DNA from: Rhizobium sp. 32-5/1
GTDB lineage: Bacteria > Pseudomonadota > Alphaproteobacteria > Rhizobiales > Rhizobiaceae
NCBI RefSeq assembly: GCF_029537235.1
Contig: NZ_CP120640.1
Span: 1 to 64,000 of the forward strand
Length of the DNA: 64,000 nt
Direction of reading: 5' to 3'
Below are positions 10,362 to 18,871 of the stretch, piece by piece; position 1 is the first letter of the stretch, and each line of letters opens with the position of its first letter. The position numbers were made by a program, and so were the translations under genes. The notes beneath the pieces are model-generated. The model saw only the letters and a list, made by a program, of their open reading frames with translations. It searched no databases and was not told the origin of the DNA.

Positions 10362-11093
10362 GTTAGGCTCCATCCGTTGGCGAGGCCGATCCCCGCTCGA
10401 TGGCGCCCGTTTGGTCCAGGCCCGGCCGCGGTCACCTCGGCGGCGCAGCCAGAGAGGTCGCAGGAACTGCGAACCCCTCGTGGGTTGACCGTCCAAGGAC
10501 GGGACTGGATTAGGGATGCCAGACAAGAGAGCGGGATCGGAAATGCCAATGGTTTGGAGCGTTCGTTGATCCGGTCCGAATTGCAGGCCAACCATCCGAT
10601 CATTCGATCCGTCGGCGGTCAAAAACCCCGGATAGCATTGGATGAATTCTGCCTTCCGTATGGCAGCGGGATTGCCAAAGTCGCTTCTGATGCGCTCCGA
10701 ACGCCCTCGCCGAGACGGGGCATCCGGGATGAAAGCCCGCACGGTAAAGACTTGCTGGCAGCAAGACTCTAGCTCAGCCACCTGCCCGACCCAACGGGCG
10801 ATGCCAGGAATCAGACTTCGGTAGCGTGACGATACAGAAGTGCTGGAAATGAAGCATTTTAGTTGTTCGGCCTCCATCGACGCCATCGAGACGCCTAGTT
10901 GTTTGAACGACTGCGCTTCCCCAGCCGCCTGTAACGGTTGCACGGTGGCCACGATGCGGTCGCGTCGTTGACATTGAGGATGATGGCTGTCATCTTGACC
11001 TTGAGGATGACAACCGTCATCCTCTTTGTTATCGACCAAATGGTCTGCGCACACGTCCCGTGCCCAGTGCCCTAAAGCGAAGGAATCTTTCGG
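10362..11093. other. Long intergenic region with operator-like repeats at its right end
   Basis: This 730-base stretch carries a minus-strand open frame, but its translation matches no family I know and lacks a ribosome binding site. I do not call a gene. The right end (10974-11024) holds two tandem palindromes described separately. The rest probably separates the plasmid backbone from the accessory genes. Confidence 0.5.
10968..11024 (+). promoter_or_regulatory. Tandem palindromic operator and promoter upstream of the enoyl-CoA hydratase gene
   Basis: Two related 16-base palindromes, GATGATGGCTGTCATC (10979-10994) and GATGACAACCGTCATC (11006-11021), lie exactly 27 bases apart, each inside a direct repeat beginning TTGAGGATGA. 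A TTGACA box at 10968-10973 overlaps the first copy. The half-site pattern and tandem spacing suit a TetR-family dimer. The TetR gene at 12043 is the obvious candidate binder, by inference. The second copy can also fold as a hairpin followed by TTTGTT, so it could act as a terminator instead. Confidence 0.5.
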
Positions 11094-11930
11094 ATGAGTG
11101 CTCCACTAACCCAGTTCACGATCACCGAGGCAGCGCCTGGATACTGGCGGGTGACCTTCAACAATCCGCCGCTGAACTTTTGCGATCCAGAGACCCTCAT
11201 CGAGCTGCAGCAGATCGTCGGTCTCATCGAGGCCGATGACACGTTGCGGGTGGTCGTGTTCGATAGTGCTGATCCGGATTTCTTCGTCAATCACTACGAC
11301 GTCTCCCGGTTCGCCGATTTTCCCCTGACGCCGGGGCCGACTGGTTTGCCGACGTTCATCGATGCCACGACACGGTTGACCAGTTCCCCGGTCGTGACGA
11401 TCGCGTCGATTAGGGGTCGCACGCGCGGCGGCGGGTCTGAGATTGCGCTGGCATGTGACATGCGTTTTGCCAGCCTGGAGCGCGCGATCTTCGCTCAGAT
11501 CGAAGTCGGGGCGGGCGTCTTCCCAGGCGGTGGCGCAACCGAGCGCCTACCACTCCTCGTTGGACGGGCCAGGGCGCTCGAAATCGTCCTCGGCAGTGAC
11601 GATTTCGACGCAGCAACGGCAGCGAACTACGGGTGGGTAAACCGCGCACTCCCAGATGATGAACTCGACGCCCACGTCGACAACCTCGCCCGACGCATCG
11701 CGTCGTTCGACAAGCCTGCGCTCGCCGAAGCAAAGCGGCTAATCAACCGTAGAACCCTGCCGTCCGCCGAGGATCTGATGCAGACACAGGACGCGTTCCT
11801 CAACGCGTTCTCTTGGCCGACGGTCCCTGAGCGGGGAGCCCGGATAGCCCAAAAGCGCGACGAAGTGGGTCCTGACTTCGAGGCACGCATGGGTTATCAC
11901 CTCGGCAATCTCAGCACCGAAACCCAATGA
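11094..11930 (+). CDS. Enoyl-CoA hydratase/isomerase family protein
   Basis: The 278-aa product has the crotonase fold. The oxyanion-hole segment IASIRGRTRGGGSEIALACD is around residues 102-121, and IEVGAGVFPGGGATERL around 138-154 is the second conserved block. The canonical hydratase Glu pair is not clearly kept: the second block has GGGATERL. The substrate may thus be an isomerase- or hydrolase-type CoA thioester, or the enzyme may act on a non-CoA substrate. AAGGAA precedes the ATG. The gene stands alone between an operator-like region and a strong terminator, with a TetR regulator downstream, so TetR control is likely. Confidence 0.8.
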   Translation: MSAPLTQFTITEAAPGYWRVTFNNPPLNFCDPETLIELQQIVGLIEADDTLRVVVFDSADPDFFVNHYDVSRFADFPLTPGPTGLPTFIDATTRLTSSPVVTIASIRGRTRGGGSEIALACDMRFASLERAIFAQIEVGAGVFPGGGATERLPLLVGRARALEIVLGSDDFDAATAANYGWVNRALPDDELDAHVDNLARRIASFDKPALAEAKRLINRRTLPSAEDLMQTQDAFLNAFSWPTVPERGARIAQKRDEVGPDFEARMGYHLGNLSTETQ

Positions 11931-11968
11931 CACCAACATCGCCCCCTGGAGGGGGCGATGTTGGTGTC
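11929..11968 (+). terminator. Strong 18-base-arm hairpin after the enoyl-CoA hydratase gene
   Basis: The arms GACACCAACATCGCCCCC and GGGGGCGATGTTGGTGTC are perfect inverted copies with the loop TGGA. The left arm overlaps the stop codon. The U-tract is weak, but the stem is very stable and should isolate the hydratase transcript from the TetR gene. Confidence 0.7.
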
Positions 11969-12042
11969 CGTTCGTCTGAAAATGATGGTCACCAAACTCG
12001 TTAGGATATAACTGGTGTCGCATCGAGGCCGGAGGTTTATTC

Positions 12043-12612
12043 ATGGGTAGTTCGAAAGCTGACAAGGCGGCAAGTCACGATCGAATCGTCGACATCGCTG
12101 CGGCTCGAATGCGCCGCAGTGGCATAAACGGTGTCGGAGTAGCGGAGCTGATGCGGGAAGCCGGCCTGACGCACGGCGGCTTCTACCGTCATTTCGAATC
12201 CCGAGATGAACTGGTCAGCGCCGCGGTGGAACGCGCATTGGCTCAGGGAAGTGCGCGGACTGTGGCTGCGTCCGGCAAAGGTGGCAGACGGGCGCTCGAA
12301 ACAATCGTCGACGACTACCTCAGTCCAGCCCACCGCGCCCACCCTGAGGCCGGATGCGCAGTGGCCGGGTTGGCTGAGGACATTTCGCGCGCGGATGATC
12401 GAACCCGCTCGGCCTACGGACGCCAGGTCGAACAGTACCTCGAGCTTCTGGCCGGATTGACGCCGGGTACGGACGCCGCAGGTGATCGACGTCGCGCCTG
12501 CTTGGTACTCAGCGCACTGGTTGGTGCCCTTGCCATGGCACGAGCAATCGGCGAAGGGGGCCTGTCCGACGAAATCCTCTCCGACACCGCGACGGCACTC
12601 AAGGAGCTCTAG
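12043..12612 (+). CDS. TetR/AcrR family transcriptional regulator
   Basis: The 189-aa product begins with a TetR helix-turn-helix at about residues 10-55, including GVGVAELMREAGLTHGGFYR and HFESRDEL. The C-terminal ligand domain is helical and of usual length. GGAGG lies about 8 bases before the ATG. It follows the enoyl-CoA hydratase gene in the same direction but beyond a strong terminator, so it has its own promoter. The tandem palindromes upstream of the hydratase are its most likely operators (inference). No similar palindrome was found directly before its own start. Confidence 0.85.
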   Translation: MGSSKADKAASHDRIVDIAAARMRRSGINGVGVAELMREAGLTHGGFYRHFESRDELVSAAVERALAQGSARTVAASGKGGRRALETIVDDYLSPAHRAHPEAGCAVAGLAEDISRADDRTRSAYGRQVEQYLELLAGLTPGTDAAGDRRRACLVLSALVGALAMARAIGEGGLSDEILSDTATALKEL

Positions 12613-12813
12613 GGCTTTAAACGCTGCAAAGGGATTCATCGGCTTGACAAATTTTCGCGAGCTTTCCTCCACGGTCGGAAGCCTGGACTCGAACTAGCCG
12701 TCGGCGCCGATCGGGAGACTTTTGAACTAATCCCTCAGGATTACAGCGCTCGGCGGAGCCACTGTGCGCCGCCTTCAACCAGGTTCAGATAACGAGATCC
12801 CGCGCTCCGAACA

Positions 12814-13724
12814 TCACTTAAACGCTATACCAAGCGCGCTTAAAAACTCGATCATGATGTCATTGACGGCACGCTGGCGCAAAATCCGCGCTTCTCTGAT
12901 TTCCGTGTCGTCTGCAGCACCTTCAATTTCGAATTGCGCCACGGCAACATTGCCTTCGCGCAGGTAGCCTTCGTCTGGCTCCGGATCACAAAAACGGGTG
13001 AGCAATAGCGTCAAGGCACGTTCGATGACCTCCCGATCGTTGCCTTTCAGAGCCTCTTGGAATTTGGCGATTGCACCGGCAAGCCCGCCTTCTCCGTGTT
13101 CGAGGCAGTAGACGAGATCGTGCGCATCTTTGCGCTCACGCCGGTGATCAAAGGCAAACGCCTTGAGGCATGTGAATGCCACGATATCGGCGTAGGGGAT
13201 GGATTCTGTCGAGCGGCCTTTTTCACCCAACAGATCAGCGGTGACTTCCATCCGATCGTGGTGCCCGAACACGAGCGACGCGTGAGGAATATTCACCGCA
13301 GAAACATTTCCTTCCGTCGGCAGTTCCTGCAATGCGCCACCCCGGAGCTTCGGATCGTCTGCCAAGAACTCCAGGATGACGAGAATACCGTGCTCGGTTA
13401 GGGTCTGCCAACGCCAGTTGACCTTATTGCCCTTGTCATTTTGCGCACGCTCGAAACCCATTTTTTGAGATTCTGCTCGAGCGTCCGGTATGCCTCTGTG
13501 TCGGCGAGGATCGACAGATCGACGACGACATCGATATCGCCGGTTCCTGCATGAGGAGGGACGTCGGGCGGCCGCTTGGTGACGATGTAGCGCGGTGCCA
13601 GCCCGCCGACCAGAAAGACGGAGTCACGCCAGGGGCCGAGGCCGCTGAAGAGCGTAACCAGGACGCGCTCGCAGTCGCGGGTAACATCGACACTGTATTC
13701 AGTCAGTATCTGGGGCTTTGTCAT
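12814..13724 (-). CDS. AbiEii-like nucleotidyltransferase (one frameshift)
   Basis: Two frames join to a 303-aa protein if one base is added to the T-run at 13461-13466 (…LEQNLKKMGFERAQ). The nucleotidyltransferase signature is visible: FLVGGLAPRYI near residues 37-47, then GTGDIDVVVDL near 60-70 giving the DxD metal-binding pair. Further on, LKAFAFDHRRERKDAHDLV resembles the conserved Lys/Asp block of AbiEii-type toxins. Its start overlaps the end of the upstream gene by four bases, so translation is coupled. The family includes toxins of type IV toxin-antitoxin systems. Whether this one is toxic is not known. Confidence 0.65.
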
Positions 13725-14832
13725 TCGGGTCCAGCGAGTTTTGTCAGCCGAAGATGATCGGCCAGTTCCTTTGAGCGACCGCTGTCAAGCTGCAGGAGGT
13801 CGAGGTAAGTTAGAAGTGGATCTGTGACCCAGACATGACCAACTCGCTGGCGAAACAGAAAGTCGTGGCGTGGATCAGAGTCTATAACTCCCAGATTCCA
13901 GCCCTCTTTGACAGCCTTTGCTCCCAGTTTTCGAAGAAGGCTTTCGCCGCCGTGATCGATGCGGCAATGGATTTGAGATATTTTCGAGAGGTGCGGTGCA
14001 TGGATCTGCCCGGCCATGAGCCCGGAAATTTCGTAGCGAACTCCCGTCTCATCGCAGACGCGGTCAATCTCATGGATCGCCTCATCGATATTGGTCATCC
14101 GCATATAGTATGAGCGGAGCGGCTTCGGCTTGATCGAAGCGACATAGGAAGACCACTCGTCAAGCAGCGCGCGGGGGTTGGAGAGTATCCTTTCCTTCGA
14201 TGGACCGGCCCCCTTGGAGTTCACCCATTCGCGGCGCTCTAGTTCGATAAGAACCTGGGATGCAGTTGTCGGAGATACGGATGCCCGCTCGGCCAGTTCA
14301 TGCACACCGAACCATTGGTCCTTAAATGTCCAGACGGCATGGAGGGCCTGTGCGCGACTCCCAACGAACAGATTGTTGAGCGATCGAGCCTGCTGCTTCG
14401 AGGCTGGCTTTTCGACGAGAACAAAGAGATTGTCGGCCGAAAGATAGAGACTGCCGCTACGATCGAAATAACCGATCTTCTCCTCGCGCAGGAGTGCACG
14501 TGCACCTGGGGAAATGGTATCGGCCATCAATAGGGGAGAACTCTGGCATTGCCCAGCGGCATCGCTGCAATGTATCTTTTTAGCTGCCAGATTGCTTCCC
14601 TGACGTCTCTTGGAAAAGCCGATCTCTTGGCTTCGATAACAAGCTTGAAGGGTGCGTCGGAAAATCGCGCATCTATAAGGAAATCTGCGCGAGAGTTTCC
14701 CATCTGCGGCTCAACCATGGGCTCGGATGTGATTTCCCCGCCTGCCTCCGTAAGGCTGGTCGTCAACTCACTCAACATATCGAAAGCTATGGGCTCTTCC
14801 ACAGATATTCCCTGCGCAGCAAATATAACCAT
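13721..14832 (-). CDS. PD-(D/E)XK-like domain fused to a winged-helix regulator (one frameshift)
   Basis: Adding one base to the G-run at 14533-14536 joins two frames into about 370 aa (…NARVLPLLMADTISPGARALL). The first 100 residues carry RADFLID followed by LVIEAKRS, the D…ExK spacing of PD-(D/E)XK nuclease-fold proteins. Next comes a winged helix around residues 150-210 (FGVHELAERASVSPTTASQV). The C-terminal part resembles AbiEi-type antitoxins in arrangement, but I cannot assign it firmly. It is translationally coupled to the nucleotidyltransferase. The true start may be the GTG near 14805, because 12-base direct repeats flank the first start. An antitoxin/autorepressor role is the best inference. 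Confidence 0.6.
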
Positions 14833-14877
14833 TATGCCGCATATACGCGATAATGTCTATATGTACTGCGCAGCAAA
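14812..14877 (-). promoter_or_regulatory. Direct repeats flanking the start of the winged-helix gene
   Basis: CTGCGCAGCAAA occurs exactly at 14812-14823 and again at 14866-14877, 54 bases apart. Between them lies an AT-rich stretch (ATATGCGGCATAATGG on the minus strand) suited to a promoter. Each copy contains the palindromic core CTGCGCAG. The placement suggests an autoregulatory operator, as expected for the antitoxin gene of a toxin-antitoxin pair. Confidence 0.45.
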
Positions 14878-15052
14878 CAAGCGAAAACGGCTGTGCAAAA
14901 ATCCGGCCGGCGGGGCAAAAGAGTTCCCGGTATGCCGACCTTTCCTTGAACCTGTCGTCTTGGTCGCGACGCACATAAAGCTTGCCAGCGCCGATATCCA
15001 TCAGTTCACGCTTGCGCATGGCAGCTTCGAGAAGTCAAATTCTCGGTGCTAG

Positions 15053-16297
15053 CTATATACACGCTTGCGATGAGATATGGCGAACGACATCCATCAGTAC
15101 GTTGGCACCTGCGACCAAGTCGGCCTTTGATGTATATTCGGCAGGGTTGTGACTGATGCCGCCGCAGCTGGGAACAAAAATCATCGCGGTTGGCGCGATT
15201 GGTGCGATCATCTGCGCGTCATGCCCAGCGCCGGAGGTCATGCGGCGGCAGGTAAGACCGCGCTTTTCCGCAGCACCTTCAATCATTTGCACGATCTCCC
15301 GGTTAAAGGCGACAGGACTGGACTGAGCCAGTTGCTCAACTGATATCAGCAATTGTTCCTCCCGTGCCAGCATCTCCAAAAATGCCCCTAATGCTCCACT
15401 TTCCTCTTTGAGCCTATGCTCGAATGGGTCGCGAAGATCGACGGTCAACGTAGCGCGAGACGGAATGACGTTGATCGCATTGGGTTCGAGTTCGAGGCAG
15501 CCGACCGTCGCAACCGTGGGGGTAGCTGAAGAACGGGCACGTTCGCGAAGATAGGCAATGATACGGGCGGCTCCGTAGCCCGCATCCGCCCGCATGTTAA
15601 TTGGGGTTGTCCCGGCGTGGTTGGCGGTGCCCTCAACCGTAATCCTTTGCCAGGAGATACCTTGCAGGTTCTCCACCGCTCCCAGGGCGATACCCTCCCT
15701 TTCCAGGACAGGGCCCTGTTCAATGTGAAGCTCTACGTAGGCAAAGGGCTTCAGGAACCCAGGCGCTTCCGCTCCAGCGTAACCGATGCGTTTGAGTTCC
15801 TCGCCGAGGATCGCTCCATCGGTGCCGACCGTCGAGAGCGCGGCATCCACGTCCAAGCCCCGGGCATAGACCAGCGACCCCATCATGTCAGGTGCGAACC
15901 GCACACCCTCCTCATTGGTGAAGGCTGCAACCGCTATTGGACGTATCGGCCGAAAATTTGCCGCCTTGAGGGCCTGTATTACTTCAAGCCCGGCGACAAC
16001 GCCGTAGCATCCATCGTAAATACCGGCATTGATGACGGTGTCGATATGTGAACCAAGCATGAGGGGCTGGCAGTCTTCAGTTCCGGCCGGGCACCATATA
16101 CCAAAGATATTGCCGATACGGTCGACTGCAACGTCGAGACCTGCTTGGCTGAGCCAGCAAACGAAGAGGTCTCTCCCAAGTTTGTCGCCGTCAGATCCGG
16201 CAAGCCGGACAAGTCGCCCACCAGCGTCACGTCCGATATTTCCAAGCTCCTTGAGACGCCCTAGGAGACGGTCCCCATCAACTGAGATATCGCTCAT
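15053..16297 (-). CDS. M20-family hydantoinase/carbamoylase-type amidase
   Basis: The 414-aa product matches the Zn-dependent N-carbamoyl-L-amino-acid hydrolase / allantoate amidohydrolase family. Metal ligands are visible in LGSHIDTVINAGIYDG (His and Asp) near residue 80, FTNEEGVRF near 125, and ELHIEQGPVLE near 190. The dimerisation-domain motif NHAGTTPINMRADA near 227-240 is typical, and the last metal His lies in the terminal SCGGISHNPAEY segment. The family removes carbamoyl (or related) groups from amino-acid nitrogen. It is the last gene of the operon running left from 21287, so a carbamoylated or amide-linked amino acid is the likely substrate. AAAGGT precedes the ATG. Confidence 0.85.
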   Translation of the reverse strand: MSDISVDGDRLLGRLKELGNIGRDAGGRLVRLAGSDGDKLGRDLFVCWLSQAGLDVAVDRIGNIFGIWCPAGTEDCQPLMLGSHIDTVINAGIYDGCYGVVAGLEVIQALKAANFRPIRPIAVAAFTNEEGVRFAPDMMGSLVYARGLDVDAALSTVGTDGAILGEELKRIGYAGAEAPGFLKPFAYVELHIEQGPVLEREGIALGAVENLQGISWQRITVEGTANHAGTTPINMRADAGYGAARIIAYLRERARSSATPTVATVGCLELEPNAINVIPSRATLTVDLRDPFEHRLKEESGALGAFLEMLAREEQLLISVEQLAQSSPVAFNREIVQMIEGAAEKRGLTCRRMTSGAGHDAQMIAPIAPTAMIFVPSCGGISHNPAEYTSKADLVAGANVLMDVVRHISSQACI

Positions 16298-16384
16298 ATT
16301 TGACCTTTGGTATCGGCGTGAAGCGTTGTTGCCTCAGCCAGCTTTTGTTCATCTGAAATCGCCCGCGCTGCCATCATTACTCCC

Positions 16385-17893
16385 TTAGATGCGGACAAAT
16401 TCCGCCAGTCGACCGTCCTCTCTCCTTCGCTCGGCCAGTAGCGCCGGAGATCCGTCAAACACGATCCGTCCTTTCTCCATAAAGACGACCCGGTCGGAGA
16501 CCTCCATTGCAAACTTCATCTCGTGTGTGACGATCACCATAGTCCGACCCGATCGCGCCAGCGCGGCCATGATCCGGAGCACTTCGCCGACGGTTTCGGG
16601 ATCAAGCGCGGATGTGGGTTCGTCGAACAAGAGAATCGACGGGTGCATTGCGAGCGCGCGCGCTATGGCGACGCGCTGTTGCTGGCCTCCGGAAAGTTGA
16701 TGCGGATACTTGTTCTCGTGGACAAGCATTCCGACATCGTTGAGCATGGTCCGCGCTTCCTGCCGAAGCTCCGAAGCACTTGCGCGCTTGTGATACAGGG
16801 GGCCGATCATGACGTTCTCAAGCGCTGTGCGGTGCGGGAAGAGATTGAAGTTCTGGAAAACCATTCCAATCCGGAGTGCGTCGCTGCTGACATGACGGAG
16901 TGATTTGGCGAGCTTCTCTTTCGCCCCCGCAAGGAAGGGTTTCTCTTCGAGATAGACCAGGCCGTGCTCAAGCGTTTCGAGTCCGTTCAGTGAGCGAATG
17001 AGTGTGGTTTTCCCAGATCCTGACGGTCCGATAATGGAGACAACTTCACCGGGTTTCACGGCAAGGTTCAGATCCTGGAAGACCGGATAAATACCGAATG
17101 ACTTGCCACCGCGCTCTAGCCGGATGGCAGGCTGCCTGGACGCTGGCGGACTGTCGGTGCCGATTTCTTCTGCAATCTCGCCGTTCGATGCCACATCCTC
17201 CGTGGTTAGCTCGGCCAAGCGTCTGGAAAAGTCCAGCCGCCGTTCGAGTGCCTTCAGTCCGGTATCAAAAACGGTGACGATCAGGATATAGTAGAAGGCG
17301 ACGGCCACCATCGTTTCGATGACCTTGAAGTTTTGGGTGTAGTAGCGTTGACCGACCAGGAGGATTTCGGCGAGCGAAATGACCGACACGAGTGATGTCA
17401 GCTTTACGATCGATACGAACTCGTTACCAAGCGAGGGAAGAGCAATACGCAGTGCCTGTGGGATCACAATCAGGCGCTGGATTCCAGCCCGTGAGAGGCC
17501 AAGGACGCGACCCGCCTCGTACTGGCCCTTTCCCACCGAAACAAGAGCGCCGCGGTGAATTTCCGCGATGTACGCCGTCTCGCTCAGCACCATGGCCAAG
17601 AGCCCCGCAACGAAGGGGATCGAGAGGAGAGCCGACGTCGAGGGAAAGGCCTGGGGCAGGTTGTAGACAAAGATTAGCAGCACGAGAAGCGGAAGGCTCC
17701 TAAAGAACCAGACGTATAGTGCAGCAGCGCGCCTCACAACCATGAGGCCGGAGCGGTCGGCAAGGGCGACGAAAAAGCCAAGGACTACGGCTAGCACCCA
17801 TGTCGCAACGCTGAGCTCGACGACCAGCAAGGTCGCATTCCAAAAGTCGCGGCTCCACAGGAGCCCGACTGTGTAAGACCAATCGAAAGCCAT
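16385..17893 (-). CDS. Fused permease/ATPase of an amino-acid ABC transporter
   Basis: One polypeptide of about 502 aa carries a polar-amino-acid-type permease (about residues 5-215, with several membrane segments and the coupling-loop motif EIHRGALVSVGKGQYEA) and then an ATPase domain from about 255 on. The ATPase has Walker A GPSGSGKTT, signature LSGGQQQR, Walker B ILLFDEPTSALD and the switch region VTHEM. Permease and ATPase are usually separate proteins in this transporter class, so the fusion is notable; similar fusions are known in Actinobacteria and some Rhizobiales. The binding protein is encoded next to it at 17953. The ATG at 17893 has GGAAACTGAAG before it. Confidence 0.88.
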   Translation of the reverse strand: MAFDWSYTVGLLWSRDFWNATLLVVELSVATWVLAVVLGFFVALADRSGLMVVRRAAALYVWFFRSLPLLVLLIFVYNLPQAFPSTSALLSIPFVAGLLAMVLSETAYIAEIHRGALVSVGKGQYEAGRVLGLSRAGIQRLIVIPQALRIALPSLGNEFVSIVKLTSLVSVISLAEILLVGQRYYTQNFKVIETMVAVAFYYILIVTVFDTGLKALERRLDFSRRLAELTTEDVASNGEIAEEIGTDSPPASRQPAIRLERGGKSFGIYPVFQDLNLAVKPGEVVSIIGPSGSGKTTLIRSLNGLETLEHGLVYLEEKPFLAGAKEKLAKSLRHVSSDALRIGMVFQNFNLFPHRTALENVMIGPLYHKRASASELRQEARTMLNDVGMLVHENKYPHQLSGGQQQRVAIARALAMHPSILLFDEPTSALDPETVGEVLRIMAALARSGRTMVIVTHEMKFAMEVSDRVVFMEKGRIVFDGSPALLAERRREDGRLAEFVRI

Positions 17894-17952
17894 ATCTTCA
17901 GTTTCCAACAGAGGATGCCCGGGCCACCAAGGCGACCCGGGACGGAGTGAGG

Positions 17953-18789
17953 TTACTTGGCCTCGGTCAACGCAGAGGCGATTTCGGCATCGGTCGGGAG
18001 ATCAAGGTTGTATTTGGCGAGAATCGCCTTGTATTCCTCACTCGATTTCTGCGGCTCGAACGCCTCTTTGAGTCCGGCAAGCAACTGATCATTGCCTTTC
18101 TTCACCGCCAGTCCCATGATGACCGGAAAGAGAATTTCAGAGGACGTGATCTTCAGTCGGTCACCCGATGCAACCAATGCCGCTTTTGATACACCGGCAT
18201 CGTCGAACACGACATCGGCGCCGCGCGACAGGAGTGCTTGCGCTGCTTCGGCCGACGTTGCGAACTCCTTGACGTCGATTGGGTTGGAACCGCATTTCTC
18301 TTGCGAAACCTTCTGCAGTTCGGGCACCCAGGCCGCGCCCTTGAGGTTAGCCACCCGCTTGCCGCAAAGGTCTTCCGGTGTCTTTGGTTCGAAGGTGTCG
18401 TCGGCGCGCACCATCAACGAGCCGCCCGTTTTGGCATAAGCGATGTAATCAACCACTTTGGCGCGCGCAGGCGTGACATAGAGCGCAGACGCGATCATAT
18501 CAAAGCGGTTTGCCTGAAGACCCGGGATGAGGCTGGCAAAGCGCGTATCCATAAACGTCACTTCCACACCTAGCTTCGGCGCTATGATAGCCATGACATC
18601 GGCGTCAAAGCCCTTCGTCACACCATCCTCAAGATAGTCGTAAGGCGGGTACACCTGGTCCGAGCCGACCAGCAAAGTCCCCTCGGTAATCGTCTTGAGG
18701 TTTCCCGCTGCCGCAGACGATCCACTTGCGGTCATTGTGGCCAATGCGGTGAATGCCACTACGACGGCCGAAATAATTTTCTTGTGCAT
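17953..18789 (-). CDS. Amino-acid ABC transporter substrate-binding protein
   Basis: The 278-aa product has a Sec signal peptide (MHKKIISAVVVAFTALATM, cleaved near residue 28 after SAAA). A SBP_bac_3 domain follows, with the typical start LLVGSDQVYPPYDY and the block GFDADVMAIIAPKLGVEV. It is periplasmic and delivers its ligand to the fused permease/ATPase encoded downstream. A strong AAAAGGGGAA site precedes the ATG. From the operon context, a diaminopropionate-derived or other unusual amino acid is plausible, but ligand specificity cannot be read from sequence. Confidence 0.9.
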   Translation of the reverse strand: MHKKIISAVVVAFTALATMTASGSSAAAGNLKTITEGTLLVGSDQVYPPYDYLEDGVTKGFDADVMAIIAPKLGVEVTFMDTRFASLIPGLQANRFDMIASALYVTPARAKVVDYIAYAKTGGSLMVRADDTFEPKTPEDLCGKRVANLKGAAWVPELQKVSQEKCGSNPIDVKEFATSAEAAQALLSRGADVVFDDAGVSKAALVASGDRLKITSSEILFPVIMGLAVKKGNDQLLAGLKEAFEPQKSSEEYKAILAKYNLDLPTDAEIASALTEAK

Positions 18790-18871
18790 TTTATTCCCCT
18801 TTTTGTGTTTCCCGTGCGGACCATCCGCGCGGTGTTGAAGCAGTCCTCCTCCGTTTTCCCTCCCGAAACTC

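Noticed and set aside
10362..11054. Long minus-strand open frame reading into the 59-aa protein
   Set aside because: No ribosome binding site at its start, no recognisable family sequence, and a well-placed ribosome binding site marks the internal ATG at 10361.
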